A stretch of DNA of 13,422 nt, from contig JAGFXV010000011.1 of assembly GCA_017861475.1 (NCBI GenBank), forward strand, positions 1 through 13,422. The letters run 5' to 3'. The notes under the pieces are model-generated. The model saw only the letters and a program-made list of their open reading frames with translations, searched no databases and was not told the DNA's origin. This document shows positions 5,448 through 13,422 of the stretch, one piece after another. How positions within the stretch are numbered: position 1 is the stretch's first letter; every line of letters begins with the position of its first letter. The position numbers were made by a program, and so were the translations under genes. Source of the stretch: Bacillota bacterium (GTDB taxonomy: Bacteria > Bacillota > Syntrophomonadia > Syntrophomonadales > Syntrophomonadaceae).

Positions 5448-5480
5448 CTGACATTTTTATAAGGCGTCCCCTGTTATAAT
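5448..5480 (+). promoter_or_regulatory. Probable Spo0A-dependent sigma-A promoter of spoIIE
   Basis: TATAAT at 5475-5480 is a perfect -10 element preceded by TG (TGT-TATAAT). The best -35 element, CTGACA at 5448-5453 (5 of 6), lies 21 bases upstream and not 17. In Bacillus subtilis the Spo0A-activated promoters of spoIIE and spoIIG have the same over-long 21-22 base spacing, so this is probably their counterpart. A box TGTTGAA at 5366-5372 is 6 of 7 to the Spo0A core TGTCGAA but rather far upstream; no good box overlaps the -35 element. Confidence 0.65.
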
Positions 5481-5516
5481 GGTAAAACTCAGGTTCAGTC
5501 ACAAGGGGGTAATGAA

Positions 5517-7991
5517 ATGTTGGAACGACTGGAAATATACCCTTATCAAAGAGTTGAAGAGAAATTTGTGCCCAGACAGGCAAGAAGAAAGCTTGTTCCT
5601 GCCTGGCATCTGCCACAACTGCAGTTTAATAAAATTTTCCATGCCGGCAATTTGAATTATTCTGCTGACTGGCTTAAAAGCATGATGCGATGGGAAAATC
5701 TCTTCCTGGCCGGAGGCGCGGTAATCTTATCAAGAGCGTTCATTCTTGGTGAATTGTTGCCCTTTATATTTGCTTTTGTAGCAGTTTTTGCTGCGCAAAA
5801 CCGTTCGCGCAGTATTGTTTTGCTGCTTTTCAGCCTGATTGGGCTGGCATCTGTGCTGCCCGGCAGTGTATTGACAGCTGATATAGCAGCTTTGCTGGTT
5901 ATGGTGTGGGTTTTAAACACTGAAAAAATTCAATTGGGAAAAACATGGTGGGGAATACCTGCTATAACAGCAGCAGTTATTTTGGTCATAAAGAGCGCTG
6001 CTTTAATGATCAGCGGTTTGAATTTTTATCAGGAAATGGTGATCGTTTTTGAAGCACTGATCAGCAGTGTTATCAGTTATGTTCTACTGCATTGTTATGA
6101 GGTGATCAAACAGAAGAAACCCTTGGCTAGTTTTGGATTTGAAGAAATGGGTGCTTTCATGGTCCTGGGAATCGGTTTGATAATGGGGCTTAGTGATCTA
6201 CAGGTAGCAGGATTGTCAGTCAGCGGCATATTATGCCGTCTGGGAATAATGATCGCTGCTTACCTCTGGGGTATTGGCGGAGGAGCTGTAATGGGGGTAA
6301 TGTCGGGTATACTTCCCTCTATTTCTTCCAGTTTATTTGCTCAGACCCTGGGGATGTATTCCATATCCGGGCTCTTGGCGGGAATATTCCGCAGCTTTGG
6401 ACGGTTAGGGGTAATTATTGGCTACATGTTGGGAACACTGGCCCTGTCGATGTTTATTGCTGACAGTCAGCTAACCGTATTGGGTTTGTGGGAAACGGGC
6501 ATTGCCAGTATTATTTTTATGCTTCTGCCGGAATCTTTAAAAGAAAAACTGCCGGTGCAGAGTCTGGGGGTTTTGTCCAGCCATAAAACAGACGATAGCC
6601 AATCTGATTTCCGAATCAATGAAGCCATTGGTAATCGCATCCATCATTTGGCCCAGGTCTTTGATGAATTAAGTTCAACATTCACCGGGCTGGATGAAAT
6701 TAACAATCGTCCGCGGGGAAATTCCTGCCTGAATTATTTATATGATGAATTATCCAACGGCTTTTGTGAAGATTGTACACGGTTCAATGGTTGCTGGAAC
6801 CGGGAGTATCATAGTACGGCACAGGAAATCCTGGAACTCTTCTGTCAAACCGAAAGTGCGGGACAAATAAGTTATGAGGATTTACCTCCGTCACTTAAGA
6901 AAAAGTGCTTGCATGGCCGCGAACTAGTGACCACAGTAAATTATCTCTTTGATAATCTGCGTATCAATGAATATTGGTCGGAAAAAATGGGTGAATCACG
7001 CGAACTGGTCGCCAGACAGCTAAAAGGTGTCGGACAGGTGGTAAGGAGTCTGGCGGATGAAATAGAAATTGATTCCTCGATTGATATCGGACTGCGCGAA
7101 CAATTGATGAAGGCCTGCAAACGGCTGGGAATAAATTTGAAAGATATCAGTCCCATATGCTGTAAGGGAGAGTTATTGTCAATCAATGTGATCAGTGCTT
7201 CATGTGTAGACGGCAGTGGTTGTGAGCTGAGTGTAGCTCCGGCCCTTTCTTCTGCTTTGGGACAAAAATTGGAGGTTTGCCAAAAAAACTGCCCGGGCTT
7301 AATGGGCAGAGGTGCATGCGATTTCACGCTGAAGCGTGCGTTTAACTATCAGGTCAGAAGTGCTGTTGCCCAGGTTGCCAGGGAAGACAGGAGCGGTGAC
7401 AGCATGATTATAAATACTTTGCAGGAAGGCAAGGAACTTGTGGTTCTGAGTGACGGCATGGGGGTAGGAGAAAAAGCTCGCGACGAAAGCAATACGGCCG
7501 TAAAATTACTGGTTGATCTCCTTGAAAGCGGTTTTGATAAAGAGCTGGCGCTAAAGACCATTAATTCTGTTTTGTTGCTGCGCTCGCGCAGTGAAAGCTT
7601 TACTACCATGGATATGATGCTGATAGATTTATACAGTGCTGAACTTGATTTTATTAAAATTGCGAGCGCTCCAACTTTTATAAAAAGAGGAAAACAGATA
7701 TTTGAATTGAGTTCATCTTCCCTGCCCATCGGGATACTGGAGGAAGTTGAAGTAAACAGTGAGAGAAGAACACTGTTGCCTCGGGATATCATTCTGATGG
7801 TCAGCGACGGGGTTATGGAAGCATCCCGGGAGCAGAACGGTGATATCTGGATACCTCGTTTATTAGCTCAGATACACGAAACTGATCCGCAAATCATTGC
7901 GCAAATGGTTATCAACCGGGCGCTGAGTCTGGCAGCAGGCAAACCGGTTGATGATATGACGACTATATGTCTGAGGCTGGATATGGCTTGA
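5517..7991 (+). CDS. spoIIE: Stage II sporulation protein E, membrane-bound PP2C phosphatase
   Basis: SpoIIE goes to the polar septum with FtsZ and later dephosphorylates SpoIIAA, releasing sigma-F in the forespore. The 824-residue product has the usual length and three regions. Residues about 60-335 form the polytopic membrane domain, opening with LSRAFILGELLPF as in Bacillus. Residues about 360-590 form the FtsZ-interacting and regulatory region, with a cysteine cluster FCEDCTRFNGCW and further Cys pairs (ICC, CQKNC). Residues about 595-824 form the PP2C phosphatase domain: VVLSDGMGVGEKA with metal ligand Asp646, the FTTMDMMLIDL strand, LMVSDGVMEA with Asp764, and DDMTTICLRL with Asp812/Asp813. 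The metal ligands are intact. ATG 5517 follows AAGGGGG (5503-5509). It is monocistronic, bounded by an atypical promoter and a terminator at 8021. Between divIC and tilS is the standard place for this gene. Confidence 0.97.
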   Translation: MLERLEIYPYQRVEEKFVPRQARRKLVPAWHLPQLQFNKIFHAGNLNYSADWLKSMMRWENLFLAGGAVILSRAFILGELLPFIFAFVAVFAAQNRSRSIVLLLFSLIGLASVLPGSVLTADIAALLVMVWVLNTEKIQLGKTWWGIPAITAAVILVIKSAALMISGLNFYQEMVIVFEALISSVISYVLLHCYEVIKQKKPLASFGFEEMGAFMVLGIGLIMGLSDLQVAGLSVSGILCRLGIMIAAYLWGIGGGAVMGVMSGILPSISSSLFAQTLGMYSISGLLAGIFRSFGRLGVIIGYMLGTLALSMFIADSQLTVLGLWETGIASIIFMLLPESLKEKLPVQSLGVLSSHKTDDSQSDFRINEAIGNRIHHLAQVFDELSSTFTGLDEINNRPRGNSCLNYLYDELSNGFCEDCTRFNGCWNREYHSTAQEILELFCQTESAGQISYEDLPPSLKKKCLHGRELVTTVNYLFDNLRINEYWSEKMGESRELVARQLKGVGQVVRSLADEIEIDSSIDIGLREQLMKACKRLGINLKDISPICCKGELLSINVISASCVDGSGCELSVAPALSSALGQKLEVCQKNCPGLMGRGACDFTLKRAFNYQVRSAVAQVAREDRSGDSMIINTLQEGKELVVLSDGMGVGEKARDESNTAVKLLVDLLESGFDKELALKTINSVLLLRSRSESFTTMDMMLIDLYSAELDFIKIASAPTFIKRGKQIFELSSSSLPIGILEEVEVNSERRTLLPRDIILMVSDGVMEASREQNGDIWIPRLLAQIHETDPQIIAQMVINRALSLAAGKPVDDMTTICLRLDMA

Positions 7992-8020
7992 ATATAATCT
8001 TATCTTCAATTGATCAGGAT

Positions 8021-8060
8021 AATCTCTCCAATCGCGCAACGGCGTTTGGGGAGATTTTTT
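8021..8060 (+). terminator. Rho-independent terminator after spoIIE
   Basis: AATCTCTCCAA at 8021-8031 pairs with TTGGGGAGATT at 8046-8056 (11 bp, one T-G pair), with an additional CGC/GCG pair inside (8033-8035 with 8042-8044). A run of six T (8055-8060) follows. Confidence 0.92.
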
Positions 8061-8206
8061 ATTAGTAAAATTATTGATCTGTTCATGAAATTTAGAAGGA
8101 GATCTAACAAAAGTATCCAATTATTCGAATTATGGACAAATATTGAACAAATATAAAGTTGATTTGTCAATTGTCATGGCCGGCCGAATAAAGAGGAGGA
8201 ATGAAA

Positions 8207-10126
8207 ATGACAGATTCATCCGGCAGAAAAGATGACCTTAATTATAAAGATAATAATTTGCATCTGCATAAAAGTATTTTTGATATATATGATCACCCCA
8301 ATATAGACATATTTTTTAACGCTTATCGCCATGCTGACATAGTCATGTCTATTCTAAACCTGGACGATTTCACCTACGTTGATGTCAATGACAGCTGGAT
8401 CAAGGCTTTTGGCTATTCCCGCCAGGAAGTGATAAGCCAGCGATACAGCGCATTACCATTATGGATCGATGCAGTACAGGGTGATCAAAAATACCAGGAA
8501 ATAAAACAGAACAATGGAATGCACAGCTTTGAAGTGGAATATTTCAGTAAAGACGGAAAAATCGGGTATGGCATGGTATCTTCACAATTGATCACCATTG
8601 ACGGACATCAATTTTGTCTGAATGCCATGATTGATATAACCGACCGCAAGCAAACTGAAAACAAACTGCATAAGAGCGAGGAAAATCTGAAAAACATTTT
8701 ATTTACCCTGGCTTCCATCAGCGACCCGTTTTATGCCGTTGATGCGGAATGGCGTATCGTCTATGTTAACCAGAAGGCACAGGAGTGGCTGCAGCGCGAT
8801 CAGGAAGAATTATGTGGCAAATTACTGTGGGAAATTCTTCGCGAGCCTGAAAAACCGCGTATCTGCAAACAGATATGCATTGCCATGCGGGAACGAATTA
8901 CAGTTAATTACGAAACTTTCAGTGTGAAAATGGCCAGTTGGTTTGAAGTAAGTGTATATCCGGCTAGAGAAGGGGGCTTGTCTTTTTATTTTAAGGATAT
9001 AACTGCCCGTAAAAAAGCTGAACGGGCGCTCAAGGAAAGCGAAGAACGTCATCGCCTTTTGGCTGAAAAACTGCGTGAGGTGGATCTGGTTCAATCAGAG
9101 GATCGATTCTATAAAATTTTTAATCTCAATCCGGATATGATCGCAATTATCAATATGAAAGATGACACTTATATTGAAATTAACCAGGCTGCTTTGGATG
9201 TTTATGGTTTTACCAGGGAAGAGGTTATAGGAAGAAATGCAGTCCAAATTATGACAATAGAACCGGATAATTCGTCATACCATCATTTTATTGAACAATT
9301 AAAATTAGTCGGTATTGTTAAAAACTTTGAGTTAACCACGCGGAGTAAAACCGGCAAAATAATTAAAATAATGATTTCGTCTGTGTTAATCAACCTGGAT
9401 GGCAAGCAATGCCGTTTGTCCATATTGAAGGACATCTCAGAGAGGAAGCGGTATGAAAAGGAAATAGCTCGGCTGGACCGTTTGAATCTGGTTGGGAAAA
9501 TGGCAGCTTCGATTGGCCATGAGATACGTAACCCCATGACTTCGGTGCGGGGATTTCTGCAGATGTTCAGTGCCCAGGAAAATAGTGAAGAAAAAAAGAT
9601 ATACTATGATCTGATGATTGAAGAACTGGATAGGGCCAATGCGATTATCACAGAATTCTTAAATCTGGCCAAGGATAAAACGGCTGATCTGCGACCGCAA
9701 AGTCTGGGGCTTATCATTGCCAGAATTCGTCCCATGATTGAGGCCGAAGCACTGATGCGTGACAAACATGTCAGGATAATAGAGGGTAATGACATTCAAC
9801 TTTTACTGGATGAAAATGAAATTCGCCAGATGGTATTGAATTTGGTCCGCAACGGGCTGGATGCCATGAGTTCCGGAGGAACCGTAACCATAATTACAGA
9901 GGAGACCGAAAGAGAAGTAATTCTTTGTATTGCTGATCAGGGTTGCGGGATTGATTCCGACATTATCGAACTGATCGGCACACCTTTTGTCAGCAGCAAA
10001 GACAACGGGGTGGGCCTGGGAATGGCAGTATGTTACAGTATTGCCGCCCGGCATGGAGCACGAATAGAATTTGAAACCGGAAGCGAAGGAACGGCCTTCC
10101 GGATTTATTTCCCCAAAATTTTGTAG
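8207..10126 (+). CDS. Cytoplasmic PAS-domain sensor histidine kinase, possible sporulation kinase
   Basis: This is a 639-residue soluble histidine kinase without membrane helices or signal peptide. Three PAS domains come first, each ending in the usual DITDRK/DITARK/DISERK link: about 34-148, 160-272 and 298-416. The dimerisation and phospho-acceptor domain (about 424-490) carries GHEIRNPMTSVRGFLQMF with His438. The ATP-binding domain (about 530-639) has the N box MVLNLVRNGLDAM (Asn549), the G1 box ADQGCGID and the G2 box GVGLGMAVC. The layout is that of KinA/KinE-type kinases, which feed phosphate to the Spo0A pathway. No response regulator is adjacent, and the gene sits beside spoIIE, which supports but does not prove such a role; PAS ligands are unknown. 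ATG 8207 is preferred over ATG 8201, since GAGGAGG at 8193-8199 ends one base before the latter and seven before the former. No terminator follows. Confidence 0.93.
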   Translation: MTDSSGRKDDLNYKDNNLHLHKSIFDIYDHPNIDIFFNAYRHADIVMSILNLDDFTYVDVNDSWIKAFGYSRQEVISQRYSALPLWIDAVQGDQKYQEIKQNNGMHSFEVEYFSKDGKIGYGMVSSQLITIDGHQFCLNAMIDITDRKQTENKLHKSEENLKNILFTLASISDPFYAVDAEWRIVYVNQKAQEWLQRDQEELCGKLLWEILREPEKPRICKQICIAMRERITVNYETFSVKMASWFEVSVYPAREGGLSFYFKDITARKKAERALKESEERHRLLAEKLREVDLVQSEDRFYKIFNLNPDMIAIINMKDDTYIEINQAALDVYGFTREEVIGRNAVQIMTIEPDNSSYHHFIEQLKLVGIVKNFELTTRSKTGKIIKIMISSVLINLDGKQCRLSILKDISERKRYEKEIARLDRLNLVGKMAASIGHEIRNPMTSVRGFLQMFSAQENSEEKKIYYDLMIEELDRANAIITEFLNLAKDKTADLRPQSLGLIIARIRPMIEAEALMRDKHVRIIEGNDIQLLLDENEIRQMVLNLVRNGLDAMSSGGTVTIITEETEREVILCIADQGCGIDSDIIELIGTPFVSSKDNGVGLGMAVCYSIAARHGARIEFETGSEGTAFRIYFPKIL

Positions 10127-10153
10127 CCCGTTACACAGGCATCTTTTGCTAGC

Positions 10154-10181
10154 TTGACAATTGATGTAACTTGGGTAGGAT
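10154..10181 (+). promoter_or_regulatory. Promoter of tilS
   Basis: TTGACA at 10154-10159 is a perfect -35 element; TAGGAT at 10176-10181 (4 of 6) follows after 16 bases. It lies 30 bases before the tilS start, after the kinase gene, and gives tilS its own transcript. Confidence 0.6.
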
Positions 10182-10211
10182 AGTAGTAACAGACGGAGAT
10201 GAGGAGTAACT

Positions 10212-11609
10212 ATGATTGAATCAGTCAAGGCGTATATTGCCGCGCAGGGATTGATCAGACCCGGCGAAAAAATTATTGCAGCCGTATCGGGGGGGCCAGA
10301 CTCAATGGCCCTCTTGTATATTTTACAGAAATTAAGCCTGGAATCAGGCTTCAGCATTGTGGCTGCGCATATCAATCACGGATTGCGTCCACAAGCCGGA
10401 CAGGAACAAGAATTTGTGGAAGAACACTGCCGGAGTTTAAATATCCCCTTTTATACAAAAACAATTGACGTTCGTGAATTAGCCCGCCAGACCAAAACAT
10501 CCCTTGAAGATGCAGGCCGTCAGGCTCGTTATGGATATTTTAACGAATTATTGCAGGAATTGCAGGCCGATGCCATAGCGACCGCCCATCATCAGGATGA
10601 TCAAGCTGAAACAGTGCTTTTACACTTGCTGCGTGGAGCCGGAATGCAGGGCTTGCGGGGTATTATGCCGCGGAACGGCGATCTCATTCGTCCGCTTTTG
10701 CAGCAGAGCAAACAGAATCTGCTGCACTATCTGCAGGAGAATCAAATCCACTTTTGTATTGATCAAAGCAATCAGGACCAAACTTTTCTGCGCAACCGCA
10801 TTCGGCATCAGTTGATCCCGCTTTTGGAGAATGAATACAATCCCCGTATTACAGAAAATTTAAGCCGCCTGGCTGAAATTGTCGGGGCTGAAAATGATTA
10901 TTTGCAGCAAATCATGCAAAGCTATTGGAACAGTTTGGTTTGTTTACTGGATGAGCAGAGTTTGGAGATGGATTTGGAGGGTTTTAAAGTGCTGCCTTTG
11001 GCAGTGCGCAGAAGGTTAACAATCATGGCATTATCGGCCGTGGGAGGTTCGACCGGATGGGAGGCCCGGGATGTAGAGAAAGTTTTGGAACTGCTGCATA
11101 AGCCAGGTTCGGCGAAAATTCTGCAGTTAAAAAAGGGAATCAAGATCAACAAGTCTTATGATAGAATAATATTTACGAGCTATTGGCAAGAAACAGGTAT
11201 TTTCAATATTGAGGTCACGATTCCGGGGCAGGCAGTACTTCCGGACGGGACCACATATCGTTTCAGGCTTGAGAATTATGGCTGTTTCAATGCGGAAACA
11301 GACGAAATATTTCTGGATTACGACAAGCTATCCCGGCCGTTGCTGCTTCGTTCGCGCTGCAATGGAGATGTAATTCAGCCGGCTGGGTTTGCCGGGCATA
11401 AAAAGCTGAAGAAATACTTAAATGAACAAAAAGTCCCTTTCCGGCAAAGAGATCAGGTTGCGGTACTCGCCTCACGAAACGGTGAGATTTATGCCCTGTT
11501 GGGATTTTGTATCTGTTCAGCTGCTGCCGTTGACCATCAGAGTAAAAATATCCTGCTGATAAAAAAGACGGAGAATGAAAACAATAGTCATAAATTGAAA
11601 AGCCGATAG
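10212..11609 (+). CDS. tilS: tRNA(Ile) lysidine synthetase TilS
   Basis: TilS uses ATP and lysine to convert cytidine 34 of tRNA(Ile)(CAU) to lysidine, changing both codon reading and charging; it is essential in most bacteria. The 465-residue product has the N-type ATP pyrophosphatase loop AAVSGGPDSMALL (SGGPDS at 26-31), the ATAHHQDDQAETVLLHLLRG segment with HHQDD at 126-130, and LRNRIRHQLIPLLE. The C-terminal TilS domain is seen from about 375: LLLRSRCNGDVIQPAGFAGHK, then KLKKYLNEQKVPFRQRDQV. Length is close to the Bacillus protein (472). ATG 10212 follows GAGGAG at 10201-10206. In Bacillus hprT (hypoxanthine phosphoribosyltransferase) lies between tilS and ftsH; here it is absent, and TilS is not fused to it. 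Confidence 0.96.
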   Translation: MIESVKAYIAAQGLIRPGEKIIAAVSGGPDSMALLYILQKLSLESGFSIVAAHINHGLRPQAGQEQEFVEEHCRSLNIPFYTKTIDVRELARQTKTSLEDAGRQARYGYFNELLQELQADAIATAHHQDDQAETVLLHLLRGAGMQGLRGIMPRNGDLIRPLLQQSKQNLLHYLQENQIHFCIDQSNQDQTFLRNRIRHQLIPLLENEYNPRITENLSRLAEIVGAENDYLQQIMQSYWNSLVCLLDEQSLEMDLEGFKVLPLAVRRRLTIMALSAVGGSTGWEARDVEKVLELLHKPGSAKILQLKKGIKINKSYDRIIFTSYWQETGIFNIEVTIPGQAVLPDGTTYRFRLENYGCFNAETDEIFLDYDKLSRPLLLRSRCNGDVIQPAGFAGHKKLKKYLNEQKVPFRQRDQVAVLASRNGEIYALLGFCICSAAAVDHQSKNILLIKKTENENNSHKLKSR

Positions 11610-11613
11610 TCAT

Positions 11614-11706
11614 ATGCTAAAATATTTTGACCTAGAAGAATTTATCAATTCAGGAAACACAAATGATGCAAGCTATTTTTATAATCAAGACCGGGGAGGT
11701 AATTAA
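11614..11706 (+). CDS. Possible 30-residue leader ORF abutting ftsH
   Basis: The 97-base gap between tilS and ftsH is almost filled by an open frame, ATG 11614 to TAA 11704-11706, whose stop touches the TTG start of ftsH. It would encode 30 residues beginning MLKYFDLEEF, acidic and without recognisable similarity. It contains the ftsH ribosome binding site, so its translation could influence ftsH. Against it, no ribosome binding site precedes its ATG and a frame of this length arises easily by chance. Confidence 0.2.
   Translation: MLKYFDLEEFINSGNTNDASYFYNQDRGGN
11656..11685 (+). promoter_or_regulatory. Candidate promoter of ftsH
   Basis: TATAAT at 11680-11685 is a perfect -10 element; the best -35 element is AACACA at 11656-11661 (3 of 6) with an 18-base spacer. 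Transcription from it would start near 11692, just before the ribosome binding site GGGGAGG, so the leader would be very short. Confidence 0.35.
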
Positions 11707-13422
11707 TTGGACAAGGCTCTTAAAAACATAGCGATATACACATTGATCGTTTTACTGGCATTATTTGCTATAAAAATGACTTCCGCTCCCCAGGATGAGG
11801 TCAAGGAATTGACCTATTCCCAATTCTACAGCCAGGTTGAGGCCGGAGCGGTTAAGAGTGCTGAGGTTGAAGTAAATGAACTGGTTTACAAGATTTCGGC
11901 AACTTTAAAAAATGGCGACAAAGTGTCAACTGTAGCGACCAAAGAAAGCAACATCGACAAAATCATGCAGGACAAAGGTGTACAGGTGAAAGCTCAGCCG
12001 GTTCCGCCTGCACCCTGGTGGACCACACTGCTTAGCACTCTTTTCCCCATAGTGATTCTGATCGTCTTCCTATTGTTTATTATGAACCAGACCCAGGGTG
12101 GCGGTGGCAAAGTTATGCAGTTTGGCAAGAGCAAAGCACGGATGATGTCCGGTGAGCAGGTCAAAACGACTTTTGCCGATGTAGCCGGTGCCGAGGAAGC
12201 CAAAGAAGAAATGACTGAAGTCGTTGAATTCCTCAAAAATCCTGAGAAGTTTATAAAAATCGGTGCCAAAATCCCCCGTGGGGTTTTGTTGTACGGTGCT
12301 CCCGGAACCGGCAAAACTTTGATGGCCAAGGCGGTCGCCGGCGAAGCAGGAGTTCCGTTTTTCTCCATCAGCGGCTCCGACTTTGTGGAGATGTTTGTTG
12401 GGGTAGGGGCAGCCCGGGTACGCGACCTGTTTGAGCAAGCCAAAAAGAATTCACCCTGTATTGTATTTATTGATGAAATTGATGCGGTTGGCCGGCAGCG
12501 CGGTGCAGGTCTGGGTGGAGGACATGATGAACGTGAACAGACTTTGAACCAACTGCTGGTGGAAATGGACGGTTTCAGTACCAACGAAGGCATTATTGTG
12601 ATGGCTTCCACCAACCGTCCTGATATCCTCGATCCTGCTTTGTTAAGACCGGGACGATTTGATCGTCATATTTTGATCGACCGGCCAGATGTAAAAGGCC
12701 GTGAAGCGATCCTTAAAGTCCATGTCAAGGATAAACCTTTGGACGAAAATGTGAATCTGGAAATACTGGCCAAACGAACCCCGGGCTTTACGGGTGCCGA
12801 TCTGGCCAACCTGGTTAATGAAGCCGCCTTGTTGTCCGCAAGGCGGGACAAAAGTACGGTGGGAATGGAGGAACTGGAGGAATCGATTGAAAGAGTTATC
12901 GCCGGTCCCGAAAAAAAGACCCGGGTTATCTCCGAAAAAGAAAAGAAGCTGGTGGCGTATCACGAAGCTGGTCATGCGCTGGTTTCATATTTCCTGCCCC
13001 ACACGGATAAATTACATAAAATATCAATTATACCCCGCGGACGGGCAGGTGGTTATACGTTGCTTTTACCAGAGGAAGACCGCAACTATATTACCAAATC
13101 CTATATGCTGGATGAAGTAACTACCCTGCTGGGGGGGCGGGTTGCCGAAGCGTTGGTCCTGAATGACATCAGCACCGGTGCCCAGAATGATTTGGAGCGT
13201 GCCAGCAGCATTGTTCGTAAAATGATTACCGAATACGGCATGAGCGAGGATCTGGGACCGCTGACTTTCGGACACAAGAGTGAAGAAGTATTTTTAGGCC
13301 GTGATATTTCACGGGATCGTAATTATTCTGATGCCATTGCTTATGCCATAGATAAAGAAGCCTCCCATTACATGGATGCCAGTTACAACAAGGCGGAAAA
13401 GATATTAAGTGATAACATTGAA
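11707..13422 (+). CDS. ftsH: ATP-dependent membrane zinc metalloprotease FtsH (3' end outside window)
   Basis: FtsH is a hexameric AAA+ protease anchored in the membrane, degrading damaged membrane proteins and regulators; in Bacillus it is also needed for sporulation. The 572 residues present show all key parts: membrane helix about 7-24, extracytoplasmic domain about 30-104, second helix about 107-127, Walker A GAPGTGKT (197-204), Walker [10 protein letters not shown], the pore-loop [11 protein letters not shown], second region of homology [19 protein letters not shown], and the zinc site HEAGH (419-423) with third ligand Asp495 in NDLERA. No stop is reached; compared with the family's 600-650 residues only the C-terminal tail is missing. 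The start is TTG 11707, seven bases after GGAGG (11695-11699), beginning [20 protein letters not shown]; no ATG gives the first membrane helix. Confidence 0.97.
   Translation, partial: MDKALKNIAIYTLIVLLALFAIKMTSAPQDEVKELTYSQFYSQVEAGAVKSAEVEVNELVYKISATLKNGDKVSTVATKESNIDKIMQDKGVQVKAQPVPPAPWWTTLLSTLFPIVILIVFLLFIMNQTQGGGGKVMQFGKSKARMMSGEQVKTTFADVAGAEEAKEEMTEVVEFLKNPEKFIKIGAKIPRGVLLYGAPGTGKTLMAKAVAGEAGVPFFSISGSDFVEMFVGVGAARVRDLFEQAKKNSPCIVFIDEIDAVGRQRGAGLGGGHDEREQTLNQLLVEMDGFSTNEGIIVMASTNRPDILDPALLRPGRFDRHILIDRPDVKGREAILKVHVKDKPLDENVNLEILAKRTPGFTGADLANLVNEAALLSARRDKSTVGMEELEESIERVIAGPEKKTRVISEKEKKLVAYHEAGHALVSYFLPHTDKLHKISIIPRGRAGGYTLLLPEEDRNYITKSYMLDEVTTLLGGRVAEALVLNDISTGAQNDLERASSIVRKMITEYGMSEDLGPLTFGHKSEEVFLGRDISRDRNYSDAIAYAIDKEASHYMDASYNKAEKILSDNIE

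Noticed and set aside
8085..8156. A 23-codon frame starting ATG 8085 before the kinase gene
   Set aside because: It has no ribosome binding site and no recognisable sequence, and is within the range expected by chance.
8140..8170. A - strand promoter-like pair (TTGACA, 17 bases, TTCAAT) running towards spoIIE
   Set aside because: The only target would be antisense to spoIIE past its terminator; the -10 match is 4 of 6 and no - strand gene is present.
9803..10375. A 190-residue - strand frame across the end of the kinase and the start of tilS
   Set aside because: It overlaps two clear genes in the opposite direction and shows no recognisable motif.
11994..12614. A 206-residue - strand frame opposite ftsH
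   Set aside because: It lies wholly inside the well-supported AAA domain of ftsH and has a low-complexity Ser/Pro composition typical of an antisense shadow.

Overview
The window is a chromosomal block from a Gram-positive, endospore-forming, probably anaerobic bacterium of the Clostridia or a related Firmicutes class. The evidence is the presence of yabP, yabQ, spoIIE and divIC, strong GGAGG-type ribosome binding sites, frequent TTG starts and a formate/nitrite-family channel. Gene order resembles the mazG-to-ftsH region near the origin of Bacillus and Clostridia. I cannot name the genus; a syntrophic or acetogenic clostridium would fit, but that is inference. Every confident gene lies on the + strand.

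Layout. Bases 1-1098 hold the end of mazG, then hup (HU) and rqcP (50S-binding S4 protein, one base after hup), closed by a clear terminator. A 70-base structured repeat and a 13-bp hairpin follow. Next come yabP and yabQ (spore-coat/cortex stage), a small helix-turn-helix gene overlapping divIC, and, from its own strong promoter, a YabR-like S1 RNA-binding protein with a terminator. Bases 3248-5219 carry a Ppx/GppA phosphatase and an FNT channel, again ending in a terminator. Two tandem copies of the same repeat lie at 5215-5341. SpoIIE follows from a promoter that looks Spo0A-dependent. A soluble three-PAS histidine kinase, tilS and ftsH (cut by the window end) complete the block.

How the genes fit together. 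The block mixes housekeeping (nucleotide sanitation, nucleoid, ribosome rescue, tRNA modification, membrane proteolysis, division) with sporulation (yabP, yabQ, spoIIE, perhaps the kinase). FtsH and DivIC belong to growth and division, processes that sporulation redirects; SpoIIE links polar septation with activation of the first forespore sigma factor.

I found no phage, insertion sequence, CRISPR array, defence island, rRNA or tRNA. The points most worth following are the non-coding ones: the repeat family that sits directly after terminators and before sporulation genes, the TGTGGA-rich inverted-repeat/DnaA-box-like cluster upstream of the small HTH gene, the 21-bp-spaced spoIIE promoter, the unpaired kinase beside spoIIE, and the loss of hpt between tilS and ftsH. 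There is no convincing sign of a wholly new multi-gene system here.
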